Shown: in pieces, positions 24,960 to 32,990 of the stretch
Layout: each line of letters begins with the position of its first letter
How positions within the stretch are numbered: position 1 is the first letter of the stretch
Source: Chloroflexota bacterium
GTDB lineage: Bacteria; Chloroflexota; Dehalococcoidia; Lucifugimonadales; Lucifugimonadaceae
DNA: 36,630 nucleotides
NCBI GenBank assembly: GCA_022574675.1
Contig: JACZRO010000009.1
Span: forward strand, 1-36,630
Direction: 5' to 3'
Notes under the pieces: generated by a model
The model's input: only the letters and a program-made list of their open reading frames with translations
What the model was told of the DNA's origin: nothing
Databases searched by the model: none
Made by a program: the position numbers and the translations under genes

Positions 24960-26477
24960 CTACTCTTCGTAGCTAATTGTCTGCTTGTACGCGGCCGCCG
25001 CCTCGATGAGCTTCGTGCGCGAGTCCTCACTCAGCTCTCCGGTGTCCGCGATCTGGCCGAGGACGTCCGGGATGTTGGCTGCGGTGTACTCGTGCCAGCC
25101 CGCCTCGAACTCCTGGATTCGTGGAATCGGCACATCGTCAAGATGGCCATCTGTGCCCAGGAAAAAGATCGAGACCTGCTGCTCCATCGTGAGCGGTGCG
25201 GTCTCGTCCTGCTTCAACACCTCGGTCATGCGCTGGCCGCGCTCAAGCTGATTCCGGGTCGCCACGTCAAGGTCTGCGGTGCCGAACTGGGCGAACGCCG
25301 CAAGCTCTCGGAACTGGGCCATGTCTAGCTTCAGCTTGCCCGCCACGTCGCGCATGGCGCGCTGTTGCGCCGCGCTGCCCACGCGGCTGACCGATAGTCC
25401 GGCGTTCAGCGCCGGCCGGATGCCGGCGTTGAAAAGCTCCGGCTCCAGGTAGATCTGGCCGTCGGTGATGGAGATCACATTGGTCGGCACGTACGCCGAC
25501 ACATCGCCCGCCTGGGTTTCAATGATCGGCAACGCAGTGATCGATCCGCCGCCGTGCTCGTCGTCGAGCCGGGCGGCCCGCTCAAGCAGGCGGGAGTGGA
25601 GGTAGAACACATCGCCCGGGTACGCCTCACGGCCCGGGGGCCGGCGGAGAAGCAGCGACATCTGCCGGTAGGCCCATGCGTGCTTTGTCAGATCGTCGTA
25701 AACGATCAGGACGTCACGGCCCTGGTCCATGAAATACTCCGCCATCGCAGCGCCCGCAAAAGGAGCCAGGTACTGGAGGGGGGCCGGGTCCGACGCGTTC
25801 GCCGCGACCACGATCGTGTGGTCGAACGCGCCCTTGTCGCGCAGCGTCTGGGCGACCTGGGCGACCTTGCCGACCTTCTGCCCGATTCCGACGTAGATGC
25901 AGATCACGCCGGTGTCATTCTGGTTGATGATCGCGTCGACGCAGATCGACGTCTTGCCGGTGTTGCGGTCCCCGATTATCAGCTCACGCTGGCCGCGACC
26001 GACCGGGATCAATCCGTCGATTCCTTTAATGCCGAACTGCAACGGGGTGTCAACTGACTTCCGTACGACGACGTTGGGCGCCAGCCGCTCGATCGCCAGG
26101 CTTTGCGAGGACTCTATCGGGCCGTGCCCGTCCAGCGGTCTCCCCAGCGAGTCCACGATGCGACCGATCAGTCCCTCGCCCACCGGCACCTCGGCGATGC
26201 GTCCGGTGCTGCGGACCTCGGCGCCTTCCTTTATGTGCGCGTACTGGCCGAGGATCACCGCGCCAACGCTGTCCTCCTCAAGGTTCAGCGCCATTCCGAT
26301 CGTGTCGTCCGGGAACTGCAACAGTTCGGTGTAACTGACGTCGGACAGGCCATGGATGGTGGCGACACCGTCGGCCGCCGAGACTACCGTACCGACGTCG
26401 ACCATCGTCAACTCGCCGCCGAACTCCTCGATCTGGCGTTTGATGACCGAGGCTATGTCCTGTCCTCTGACCGCCAT
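24960..26477 (-). CDS. atpA: ATP synthase F1 alpha subunit
   Basis: A 505-residue regulatory nucleotide-binding subunit. It has the N-terminal helix [19 protein letters not shown], the crown beta domain ([17 protein letters not shown]), Walker A GDRNTGKT (169-176), [20 protein letters not shown], and the arginine-finger region near [20 protein letters not shown] with [15 protein letters not shown] placed the start at ATG 26475-26477, where GGAGGAG precedes it and the protein aligns with family N-termini; the frame is open 26 codons further, but without support. A 151-bp spacer separates it from atpH, longer than the other gaps and rich in hairpins. Confidence 0.98.
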   Translation of the reverse strand: MAVRGQDIASVIKRQIEEFGGELTMVDVGTVVSAADGVATIHGLSDVSYTELLQFPDDTIGMALNLEEDSVGAVILGQYAHIKEGAEVRSTGRIAEVPVGEGLIGRIVDSLGRPLDGHGPIESSQSLAIERLAPNVVVRKSVDTPLQFGIKGIDGLIPVGRGQRELIIGDRNTGKTSICVDAIINQNDTGVICIYVGIGQKVGKVAQVAQTLRDKGAFDHTIVVAANASDPAPLQYLAPFAGAAMAEYFMDQGRDVLIVYDDLTKHAWAYRQMSLLLRRPPGREAYPGDVFYLHSRLLERAARLDDEHGGGSITALPIIETQAGDVSAYVPTNVISITDGQIYLEPELFNAGIRPALNAGLSVSRVGSAAQQRAMRDVAGKLKLDMAQFRELAAFAQFGTADLDVATRNQLERGQRMTEVLKQDETAPLTMEQQVSIFFLGTDGHLDDVPIPRIQEFEAGWHEYTAANIPDVLGQIADTGELSEDSRTKLIEAAAAYKQTISYEE

Positions 26478-26628
26478 GCGATCTCCTCCGCGGACCTCGT
26501 TACGAAGCCCTGTCTTCAGTGACGACGCCGGGCCCTCGATATGAGGATCCCGCACGACGCCTGCCCAATGTCCGGCACTTGCCGTACCCGCCGGGCAGTG
26601 TTATTTCCTTAAAAGCCAGTATTCCTGG
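26478..26628 (-). other. Structured spacer between atpH and atpA
   Basis: This 151-bp gap inside the ATP synthase operon reads on the minus strand through CTGCCC ... GGGCAG outer arms, enclosing CGGCA-AG-TGCCG, roughly 26553-26595. It may shape mRNA stability or the start of atpA translation. I see no separate gene or clear promoter in it. Confidence 0.35.
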
Positions 26629-27192
26629 TCAGTGCCGGTCAGAATCATCCCCCACCGGTATCGCGACCGGACGGCCAAGCGTTCGCCGGAGCGCCTCAAG
26701 TTTGGCTCGCACGCTGCCGTCGACCAATCGGTCGCCGACGCGCGCCACCATTCCACCAAGCAACTCCGGGTCTTCCCGCCAGGTTGCGTCAACCTGCTGG
26801 TCCACCACTGCGCTGAGGCGGGCCACGATCTCCTCACGCATAGCGTCGTCGACCGGCGCCGCCGTCGCGATGTCCGCCCGTGCGATGCCACGCTGGCGGT
26901 CCAGCATCGCCCGGTAGTTGTCGCGAATCTCCGCTGCCAGCCGCGACGCACGGTGCGTCACGAGAAGTTTCGCCAGGTTCCGGGCCAGGTCTCCGACATC
27001 CCCAAGGACCTTGTCGATGCCGTCCATCTTCACGGCCATCGGCACCTGCGGGGCGTCGAGCAGTGCCGCGAAATCCTCGTCGCCAAGCGCTATCGCCAGC
27101 GCGTCAAGGTCCGCGGCCCATTCGTCAAACGTATCGCTTTCGGATGCGATGTCGAAGGCGGCCCGTGCGTAACGTCGTGCTTTAGGCGCCAT
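26629..27192 (-). CDS. atpH: ATP synthase F1 delta subunit
   Basis: A 187-residue stator subunit linking F1 to the b subunits. The N-terminal helical domain begins MAPKARRYARAAFDIASESD, and the C-terminal region contains ARADIATAAPVDDAMREEIV and DPELLGGMVARVGDRLVDGS, the conserved end motif of the family. The start is ATG 27190-27192 with AAGGAGG seven bases upstream, a near-perfect ribosome site. The frame extends upstream without a site and overlaps atpF, so it is rejected. It is 67 bp from the end of atpF. Confidence 0.95.
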   Translation of the reverse strand: MAPKARRYARAAFDIASESDTFDEWAADLDALAIALGDEDFAALLDAPQVPMAVKMDGIDKVLGDVGDLARNLAKLLVTHRASRLAAEIRDNYRAMLDRQRGIARADIATAAPVDDAMREEIVARLSAVVDQQVDATWREDPELLGGMVARVGDRLVDGSVRAKLEALRRTLGRPVAIPVGDDSDRH

Positions 27193-27259
27193 GCTCAGTC
27201 CTCCTTCCCCGCGTAATTCCAGGGCGACTCCTGGGTCCGGTCGCGTTACTTGGCATCGA

Positions 27260-27763
27260 TCAGTTCCTACGATCCTTGGCCAGGCCCTCTTCCAACACGC
27301 CCTCGATGATCTCCCGGTGCGCCTGCGCGTCAAGCGACCGGCCGATGACACGTTCCGCGGCGTCAACCGCCAGGTTCGCGAACTCCGCCCTGATCTCCTC
27401 GATCGCAGCGTCCCGCTCACGCCGGACGTCCTGGGCGGCGCGTTCTCGCAGGGACTCGAGGTCCGTTCGGACACGCGCTTCCTCCGAGACCCGCAGCCGC
27501 CCCGCGGCGTCCCGCGCCTCGGCGATCAACTGCTGGCCCTGGGTCCGCGCCGCGACGATCTCCTGCTCCACGCGCTCGGCGGATGACGCGGCATCCTGCC
27601 GCGCCTGGTCCGCCGCCTCAAGGCTCTCCCGGATCCGGTTTGAGCGGTCGTCAAGCGCCCGTGATATCGGCCCGTAAAGAACCTTCGAGAGGATGAGGAA
27701 CAGGATCAAAAAGCTGACGAGCTGGGTTACCAGTCCCGGCAGATTTATGCCTATGGCTTCCAT
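27260..27763 (-). CDS. atpF: ATP synthase F0 b subunit
   Basis: A 167-residue peripheral stalk subunit. The N-terminal transmembrane helix (about 10-30, LVTQLVSFLILFLILSKVLY) is followed by GPISRALDDRSNRIRESLEA and a long charged coiled coil rich in A, E, R and Q. The C-terminus (AVDAAERVIGRSLDAQAHRE) interacts with delta in homologues. The ATG has GAGGAAG upstream. A hairpin (GGACCGGCG/CGCCGGCCC, about 27781-27806) lies in the 103-bp spacer after atpE. Only one b-type gene is present, so the stalk is probably a homodimer. Confidence 0.95.
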   Translation of the reverse strand: MEAIGINLPGLVTQLVSFLILFLILSKVLYGPISRALDDRSNRIRESLEAADQARQDAASSAERVEQEIVAARTQGQQLIAEARDAAGRLRVSEEARVRTDLESLRERAAQDVRRERDAAIEEIRAEFANLAVDAAERVIGRSLDAQAHREIIEGVLEEGLAKDRRN

Positions 27764-27866
27764 CGATCTTCCTCAGTTGCGGACCGGCGCGAAAGACGCC
27801 GGCCCACTTCGTAAGCCGCCCGGCGTTGTCGCTGGACGGCCGCCGATAAAGGTCACGTGCCGATTT

Positions 27867-28208
<342 letters not shown>

Positions 28209-28233
28209 TCACGTTTAGATAAGCGATTCGACG

Positions 28234-29397
28234 CTAGTGCTCCTCCTCGGAATGGCCGATGGTCGCCATCACTCCGAACACCAGCGTGAGCATTGCGAAG
28301 ATAAACGCCTGGATAAGGCCAACAAACAGTTCCAGACCGATAAACGGGATGATCCCAATGAGCGGGAAGATGAACGCCATTGCTACGAGTAACACCTCGC
28401 CCGCGAACATGTTCCCAAAAAGCCGGAATGTGAAGCTGATCGTGCGGGCGAGTTCGCCGATTAACTCGAGAATGCCGACGAAGAAGAAGATCGGACCCTG
28501 CTTGATGTTGAAGAACTTCCCCCCGTAGCCGCGGAAGCCCAGGGACCGGAAGCCCCAGATCTGGATGGTGATCATCGCCACCAACGCTATGGCCAGGGTG
28601 GTGTTCACATCGGTGTTTGGGCCACGCAAAAACGGCACCAGGATCCCGGCATCCGTGGCCAGATCGATATCGCGGTTGTTGATACCGGCCAGCAGACCTT
28701 CGTCGAAATCTTCATCGAGGCGGCCGGGATTCGCGAGCTCGACTCCGTGGCCACCCTCCCCGGCTTCGAGGCTGGCCAACGGTACCGCGTCCAGGCTGGT
28801 ACGGCCGAAGGGGATCCATTTGAAATTGCCGCCGCCGGCAAAGACGACGAGGTCCGGGTCCTTGAAGTCCGCCCGGCTGCCATCAGCCTCAATGGCTTCT
28901 TCCCGGTGCTCGACGAACTCCTCTGCGTTCTCAACCCAGCCGATCGTGCCGACACCCGGCAGTACGCTGAGCCAGTTGGACATCACAACGACCAGGAAGA
29001 TCGTTATCACCAGAGGCAGGAATCGTCGGCCATGCCGTCCCCCGGCCGCCGCTTCGCCCAGGTTGATGAAAAACTCCACGATCACTTCGAGGAAGTTCTG
29101 GAGACCCCTGGGCACATCCGCCTCGGGCGATTTGCTGCGGATCTTTCGGGTCCCGAAGAAGGCGAGGAGGGTGAGGATCAGCCCCCCGATCCAGAACAGG
29201 AGCGAGGAATTCTTCACCTCATAGGAGCCTAGAGAAAAGATTTTCTCGGCGGGCAACTCGATGTTCGCGATTGGAGCGCCGAGGAATCCGAGACCGAACG
29301 GGGCGCCGAGCGCGCCGCCGGCGACAGACAGCCCGAACACGGCGACAAAGAGTATGAGGATTGCCAGTTTTTTGGGACTGGAAAAAATCTTCGACAA
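28234..29397 (-). CDS. atpB: ATP synthase F0 a subunit with large extracytoplasmic insertion
   Basis: A 387-residue proton-channel subunit, well above the usual 230-300. The N-terminal helix (about 10-28), LLFWIGGLILTLLAFFGT and PLVITIFLVVVMSNWLSVLP are normal. Residues about 155-252 then form an extra hydrophilic, acidic segment (NAEEFVEHREEAIEADGSRA ... ADGSRADFKDPD ... DEDFDEGLLAGINN) before the conserved VPFLRGPNTDVNTTLAIAL. The essential stator arginine is R325 in FTFRLFGNMFAG, and the final helices end in VFGVMATIGHSEEEH. The start appears to be TTG at 29397; GAGG lies directly against it, so the ribosome site is unclear. It begins 10 bp after atpZ. Confidence 0.93.
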   Translation of the reverse strand: MSKIFSSPKKLAILILFVAVFGLSVAGGALGAPFGLGFLGAPIANIELPAEKIFSLGSYEVKNSSLLFWIGGLILTLLAFFGTRKIRSKSPEADVPRGLQNFLEVIVEFFINLGEAAAGGRHGRRFLPLVITIFLVVVMSNWLSVLPGVGTIGWVENAEEFVEHREEAIEADGSRADFKDPDLVVFAGGGNFKWIPFGRTSLDAVPLASLEAGEGGHGVELANPGRLDEDFDEGLLAGINNRDIDLATDAGILVPFLRGPNTDVNTTLAIALVAMITIQIWGFRSLGFRGYGGKFFNIKQGPIFFFVGILELIGELARTISFTFRLFGNMFAGEVLLVAMAFIFPLIGIIPFIGLELFVGLIQAFIFAMLTLVFGVMATIGHSEEEH

Positions 29398-29407
29398 CCT
29401 CTACGGA

Positions 29408-29707
29408 TCAGTCCTCTGTTGTGTTATCCCCGCCCGGCGCATCTTGCCCCCCGTTCCCGGGTTTTTCGGCCGAGCTGTCCGAGTCGCCATCCCACATGGC
29501 GTTCAATATCTGAATCATTCCTGCGAAGGCGACCACGATCCCAATCGTGAGTCCGACCAGCGTCAACACCGGACTCGTATCAAATCTACGGTCCAGCCAG
29601 AAGCCGCCACCCGCGCCGCCGGCAATACTCAACGCAACGACCCATCCCGCCCCCATCAGCCGCCCTAGCAGCTCGATGGTGCTCCGTGTGTCAGACGGTT
29701 GGCCCAT
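29408..29707 (-). CDS. AtpZ/AtpI-family F0F1-ATPase-associated membrane protein
   Basis: A 99-residue protein with two transmembrane helices (about 20-38, WVVALSIAGGAGGGFWLD, and 46-68, VLTLVGLTIGIVVAFAGMIQ). The GGxxGxxLD motif between them marks the AtpZ family (F0F1-ATPase subunit, putative Ca2+/Mg2+ transporter). Members are encoded first in atp operons and assist c-ring assembly or Mg2+ supply. The C-terminal 30 residues are polar and acidic. The ATG at 29707 lacks a good ribosome site. It is the first gene of the operon, with a putative promoter and a Rex-like site about 50 bp upstream. Confidence 0.85.
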   Translation of the reverse strand: MGQPSDTRSTIELLGRLMGAGWVVALSIAGGAGGGFWLDRRFDTSPVLTLVGLTIGIVVAFAGMIQILNAMWDGDSDSSAEKPGNGGQDAPGGDNTTED

Positions 29708-29757
29708 AAGGTTCGCTTGCCCGCACGCGATGACCGCGGATCACTCCAGATTTCCGA

Positions 29758-29775
29758 TTGTGGACTTTATCACAC
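29758..29775. promoter_or_regulatory. Rex-like operator overlapping the atp operon promoter
   Basis: TTGTGGACTTTATCACAC matches the palindromic Rex operator outline TTGTGA-N6-TCACAA closely (left TTGTGG, right TCACAC). On the minus strand it contains TGTGATAAA, a possible extended -10 (GATAAA, complement 29766-29771) for the atp operon. That gives transcription from about 29759 and a 50-nt leader. The same TGTGATAAA-N3-CAC string lies upstream of rex. Confidence 0.55.
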
Positions 29776-30155
29776 ACTCATCCGCGGGACAACGCGAAGA
29801 CCAGTATCCAGGGCTCGCCCGCTATGAACATGGGACTCAGCCGGCCCGTGCCCGGAGCAGCGCTGAGGCAACACTCTGGATCACGTATCAACACCATACA
29901 CGGCCGGGCGCACATCACATCCCCGAAGGCGTCGCTGCGGCGCGTTCCCGTCCAGACCGGCACGGTGGGCACACGGCGGGGAGATTTTCCCCTTCAGCCG
30001 AAGGATCAGGACGACAATACCGTGCGTCTCGCAACCATCCGACGCGGGGTATTGAGGAACAGAAGCGCTAAGCGCCTCCAACGATAGACGAGTGCAACAC
30101 AGCTTTTTCGCAACCGGCCTGTGCTGCCGTTCCCCCGGGGCCGCGCGCCCGGTCC
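29776..30155. other. Non-coding stretch upstream of the atp operon
   Basis: I find no convincing gene. It carries two adjacent hairpins, GGGGA-GATT-TTCCCC and CTTC-AGCC-GAAG (29978-30004). It may hold the rest of the atp promoter and the end of the bifunctional-nuclease transcript. Several open frames cross it but have no family resemblance and no ribosome sites. Confidence 0.4.
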
Positions 30156-30710
30156 TCAGCCGTCTTTGCCTGAATCTCCGATATCGTCCAGGTCAAGCGT
30201 GTCGATGAAATCCTTGAACGCGGACATGCGCTCGATTTCACCCTCGGTCGGAGAGCTGCCGGGCGCCTCTGAAGACTCGCCGTCCCCGACGACCGCCTTG
30301 CCCGTCTCGGCGTCCATATGCACGCCGGCGCGGTCGAGGACAGACTCTTCGACATAGATCGGCACCTTGGCCCGCACGGCAAGCGCGAGCGCGTCCGAGG
30401 GCCGTGAATCGACCGCGATTGTTTTGTTGTCCGCGGTCATCACGATCTTGGCGAAAAATGTCTCCTGGTCGAGCCCCGATACCACAACGTGGTTCACCAC
30501 GCCGCCCAGGTCTCCGACCATGTGATAAAGCAGGTCGTGGGTCATCGGCCGCGGCGGGGTCATGTCCTGGAGCTTGAGTGCGATCGCCTCGGCCTCCGGT
30601 TGCCCGATCCAGATCGGGAGGAACCGCTCGGCGTCTTTCTCCTTGAGGATCACGATGCGCGAATAGTTCAGCAAACTCACTCGGATGCTATCGATGACCA
30701 TCTCACGCAT
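30156..30710 (-). CDS. Bifunctional nuclease (BFN, DUF151) domain protein
   Basis: A 184-residue protein with the DUF151/BFN domain (about 1-135). It begins MREMVIDSIRVSLLNYSRIV with VILKEKDAERFLPIWIGQPE, then EAEAIALKLQ, PRPMTHDLLYHMV, and the hallmark AVDSRPSDALALAVRAKVPI. The C-terminal 50 residues are acidic, including EGEIERMSAFKDFIDTLDLD. The domain was named from a plant protein with RNase and DNase activity; bacterial roles are little known, though it is near-universal in several phyla. The start is ATG 30708-30710 with GGAGGA eight bases upstream; the open frame extends nine codons further without support. It is 105 bp downstream of the DUF951 gene and may belong to the pyrF unit. 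Confidence 0.9.
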   Translation of the reverse strand: MREMVIDSIRVSLLNYSRIVILKEKDAERFLPIWIGQPEAEAIALKLQDMTPPRPMTHDLLYHMVGDLGGVVNHVVVSGLDQETFFAKIVMTADNKTIAVDSRPSDALALAVRAKVPIYVEESVLDRAGVHMDAETGKAVVGDGESSEAPGSSPTEGEIERMSAFKDFIDTLDLDDIGDSGKDG

Positions 30711-30815
30711 GATCGCTTTCCTCCGGTACGGCGGCACGCTGACATCCCGTCCGCGTAGGTTATTGGCAGCTTCCGGTGGGTGTCAACGCAGTTGTCGCCC
30801 GCATACGCCCGTTGG

Positions 30816-31061
30816 CTACCCCTGTGCCGGCGTCTCCGGCGCTTCGGAAGCAGGGATCCTCGAGCGCGCCTGCCTGTCCACCTGCCTGCGCGGAAGCATA
30901 ACGCGATGCCCGCAACCGCCACAGCGAAGGCCGATGTCTGCGCCGATGCGATAGATCCTCCACTCGTTCGCGCCGCAGGGATGAGCCTTCTTGAGGGTTA
31001 TACGGTCGCCGACCTCGTACGGGATCGGTTCTCCGCGTAATGGACCCGGCATCTGGCTCAC
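30816..31061 (-). CDS. DUF951 family protein
   Basis: An 81-residue protein whose core, YEVGDRITLKKAHPCGANEW followed by RIYRIGADIGLRCGGCGHRV and MLPR, is the DUF951 pattern. It combines HPCG.N.W with a GADI.L.C..CG.....PR zinc-ribbon-like end. Family members are 60-70 residues, found in Firmicutes and Chloroflexota, and have no established function, although the fold suggests nucleic-acid or ribosome binding. The first ten residues (MSQMPGPLRG) and the last 20 are additions to the core. The GTG start overlaps the TGA stop of pyrF (GTGA), so translation is coupled. Confidence 0.85.
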   Translation of the reverse strand: MSQMPGPLRGEPIPYEVGDRITLKKAHPCGANEWRIYRIGADIGLRCGGCGHRVMLPRRQVDRQARSRIPASEAPETPAQG

Positions 31062-31897
31062 CTGGCCGCCGTGGCCCCGCTTCTGAGCGCCTCGTTTATC
31101 TCATCCCTCAGCGCCTCCGCGGCCCGTCGCGCGGCGCCGGCGAATGTTGCGGCGTCTTCCGACGCGTAGATGATGCCGCGTGACGATGAGATCATCACTC
31201 CCCGGCCGTCGGCGTTGACCCCGGCACGTGACGCGGCTGCGACGTCACCACCCTGTGCGCCCACCCCGGGCACCAGGAACGGCATATCAGGGTGCCGGGC
31301 GCGCAGGGCCGCCATCTCGCCCGGGTAGGTCGCCCCGACCACGATCCCCACGTTGCCCCGCGTGTTCCATTCGGAGGCCAGCCGGGCTGTGTGCTCGTAG
31401 AGGGTCCCTTCGAGTCCCCCGCCCGTGAGCTCAAGGTCCTGCAACTCTACTGCGCCGGGATTGGAGGTCCGGCACACAATCAACGCCCCGCGATCGGCTC
31501 GCTCCAGGAACGGCTCGACCGAGTCGCGACCCAGGTAGGCGTGCAGCGTCACCGTGTCAAAGTCCCACACATCGAACATCGCACGAGCGTACGCGGCGGC
31601 CGTCGAGCCGATGTCGCCGCGCTTACAGTCGCCGACGAGAACGGCGTCCGGCGCGACGTCGCGTATGTGCGAGACGGTCTTCTCGAGCGCTCGCAGACCG
31701 TCCAACCCGAGCGCCTCGTAAAAGGCCAGTTGCGGCTTGTAAGCGCAGACCAGGTCGCGGGTCGCGTCGATGATTGCGCGGTTGAACTCGAAAACGTCGT
31801 CCACCGGCATCCGGCGCGGGTCGGGATCAAGCCCCACACACACCAGCGAGCCGCGGGAGCGAGCCGCTGCGTCCAGTTTTTCGACCCACCCGGTCAT
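31058..31897 (-). CDS. pyrF: Orotidine-5'-phosphate decarboxylase, type 2
   Basis: A 279-residue enzyme forming UMP from OMP in pyrimidine synthesis. The catalytic segment VLVGDCKRGDIGSTAAAYAR has D90, K92 and D95. GLDPDPRRMP at the N-terminus, VTLHAYLGRDSVEPFL, CRTSNPGAVELQD and the phosphate-binding end VPGVGAQGGDV with SSSRGIIYA are typical of the longer, mycobacterial-type subfamily. I chose ATG 31895-31897, preceded by AAAGG nine bases upstream, because the frame to 31957 adds residues not expected in the family. It overlaps the DUF951 gene by 4 bp. No other pyr gene is in the window. Confidence 0.95.
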   Translation of the reverse strand: MTGWVEKLDAAARSRGSLVCVGLDPDPRRMPVDDVFEFNRAIIDATRDLVCAYKPQLAFYEALGLDGLRALEKTVSHIRDVAPDAVLVGDCKRGDIGSTAAAYARAMFDVWDFDTVTLHAYLGRDSVEPFLERADRGALIVCRTSNPGAVELQDLELTGGGLEGTLYEHTARLASEWNTRGNVGIVVGATYPGEMAALRARHPDMPFLVPGVGAQGGDVAAASRAGVNADGRGVMISSSRGIIYASEDAATFAGAARRAAEALRDEINEALRSGATAAR

Positions 31898-32085
31898 GCG
31901 CAGTAACCTTTCAAGCGTCGTCCGAACTACCGGCCGGCCGGCGACGCGGCCTCTCATGCCTTTTTCTTACCCGGCCACGTTCCCGGATCACATCCAAGGG
32001 CCAGTCCGGTGCAGGTACGAGTATATGGCCCGCCCCTGCGCGAGGCCGTCACCGGGGCGGTCTGTTGCGTCCCCTGTATGACCCC

Positions 32086-32778
32086 ATGAATGTGCGCAAC
32101 TTGAAAATACCGGGCGCAGCCGACGTCCGGGCGCTTTACGACCGCCTCTTTGCCAGGTACGGGCCGCAGGACTGGTGGCCGGGGGACAGCCCGTTTGAGG
32201 TGATCGTCGGCGCCATCCTGACCCAGAACACCAACTGGACCAACGTCGAGAAAGCGCTCGCCAACCTTCGTGCGGCCGGCGTGTGGAACTTCGGTGCGAT
32301 CCGCAGCACCGCGCGGGAGCGCCTCGCCGCGTTAATCCAACCGTCCGGCTACTTCAACCAGAAGGCGCGCAAGCTGCACGAGTTCGCTGCGCTGATCGAA
32401 AACGACTTCCACGGGAATCTGAACGGGTTGCTCGACCTGCCGATGGATGAGCTGCGAACTGGTCTCCTCGGCGTGTGGGGCATCGGCGAGGAGACGGCGG
32501 ACGATATCGTGCTGTACGCAGCGGGCAAGCCGTCTTTTGTGATCGATACATACACGCGCCGGATCGTCGACCGGATCGGATGGCGGGTGGACGGCGAGGC
32601 TTATGGCAACTACCGGTCGTTATTCAGCGAACGCCTGCCTGCTGACGCCGCCCTATTCAACGAGTACCACGCGCTGCTTGTCAGGCACGCCGTCGACGTA
32701 TGCCGGCCGACGCCCGATTGCGACGCCTGCTGCCTGGTGACGGTGTGCCGCACCGGCGTTGAGCGCACGGGGCGGTAA
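32086..32778 (+). CDS. Endonuclease III-like DNA glycosylase (HhH-GPD, Fe-S)
   Basis: A protein of about 230 residues of the HhH-GPD superfamily. The beginning YDRLFARYGPQDWWPGDSPF followed by EVIVGAILTQNTNW is typical of the MagIII-like branch. The helix-hairpin-helix is GLLGVWGIGEETADDIVLYA, and the catalytic aspartate is D154 in FVIDTYTRRI. The lysine that bifunctional EndoIII uses is replaced by Glu136, so this is probably a monofunctional glycosylase, perhaps for alkylated bases. The Fe-S cluster ligands are C206, C212, C215 and C221 (Cx5Cx2Cx5C). The start is uncertain: ATG 32086 has no ribosome site, and a TTG at 32065 is preceded by GGGGCGG. It converges on modC. Confidence 0.85.
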   Translation: MNVRNLKIPGAADVRALYDRLFARYGPQDWWPGDSPFEVIVGAILTQNTNWTNVEKALANLRAAGVWNFGAIRSTARERLAALIQPSGYFNQKARKLHEFAALIENDFHGNLNGLLDLPMDELRTGLLGVWGIGEETADDIVLYAAGKPSFVIDTYTRRIVDRIGWRVDGEAYGNYRSLFSERLPADAALFNEYHALLVRHAVDVCRPTPDCDACCLVTVCRTGVERTGR

Positions 32779-32867
32779 GCGCGCCCGCCGTCCAGGCCAG
32801 ACCCAGAATCGTCAGGGATGAGTTATCGGCCGGACCGTCGTTCTGGACGGAGCGCCGGAACGAAAAA

Positions 32868-32906
32868 CCAGATCGAAACACCAGATCGAAACACCAGATC
32901 GAAACA
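32868..32906. repeat. Three perfect 13-bp tandem repeats
   Basis: CCAGATCGAAACA occurs three times without mismatch (32868-32880, 32881-32893, 32894-32906), followed by AAGG. It sits in the 212-bp gap between the convergent glycosylase and modC genes. The repeats have no spacers, so this is not a CRISPR array. A 5-bp stem (CCGTC/GACGG, about 32836-32851) lies upstream. Confidence 0.85.
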
Positions 32907-32990
32907 AAGGTTGTCCCGGCCAGTGACCGGCGAGATTCATCGCCGCGGTCCCATCGGATTGACATCAGGGCGACCGGGCCGTCCGCCACG

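Noticed and set aside
32868-32906. CRISPR array
   Set aside because: The 13-bp units are contiguous with no spacers, too short for CRISPR repeats, and no cas genes are present.
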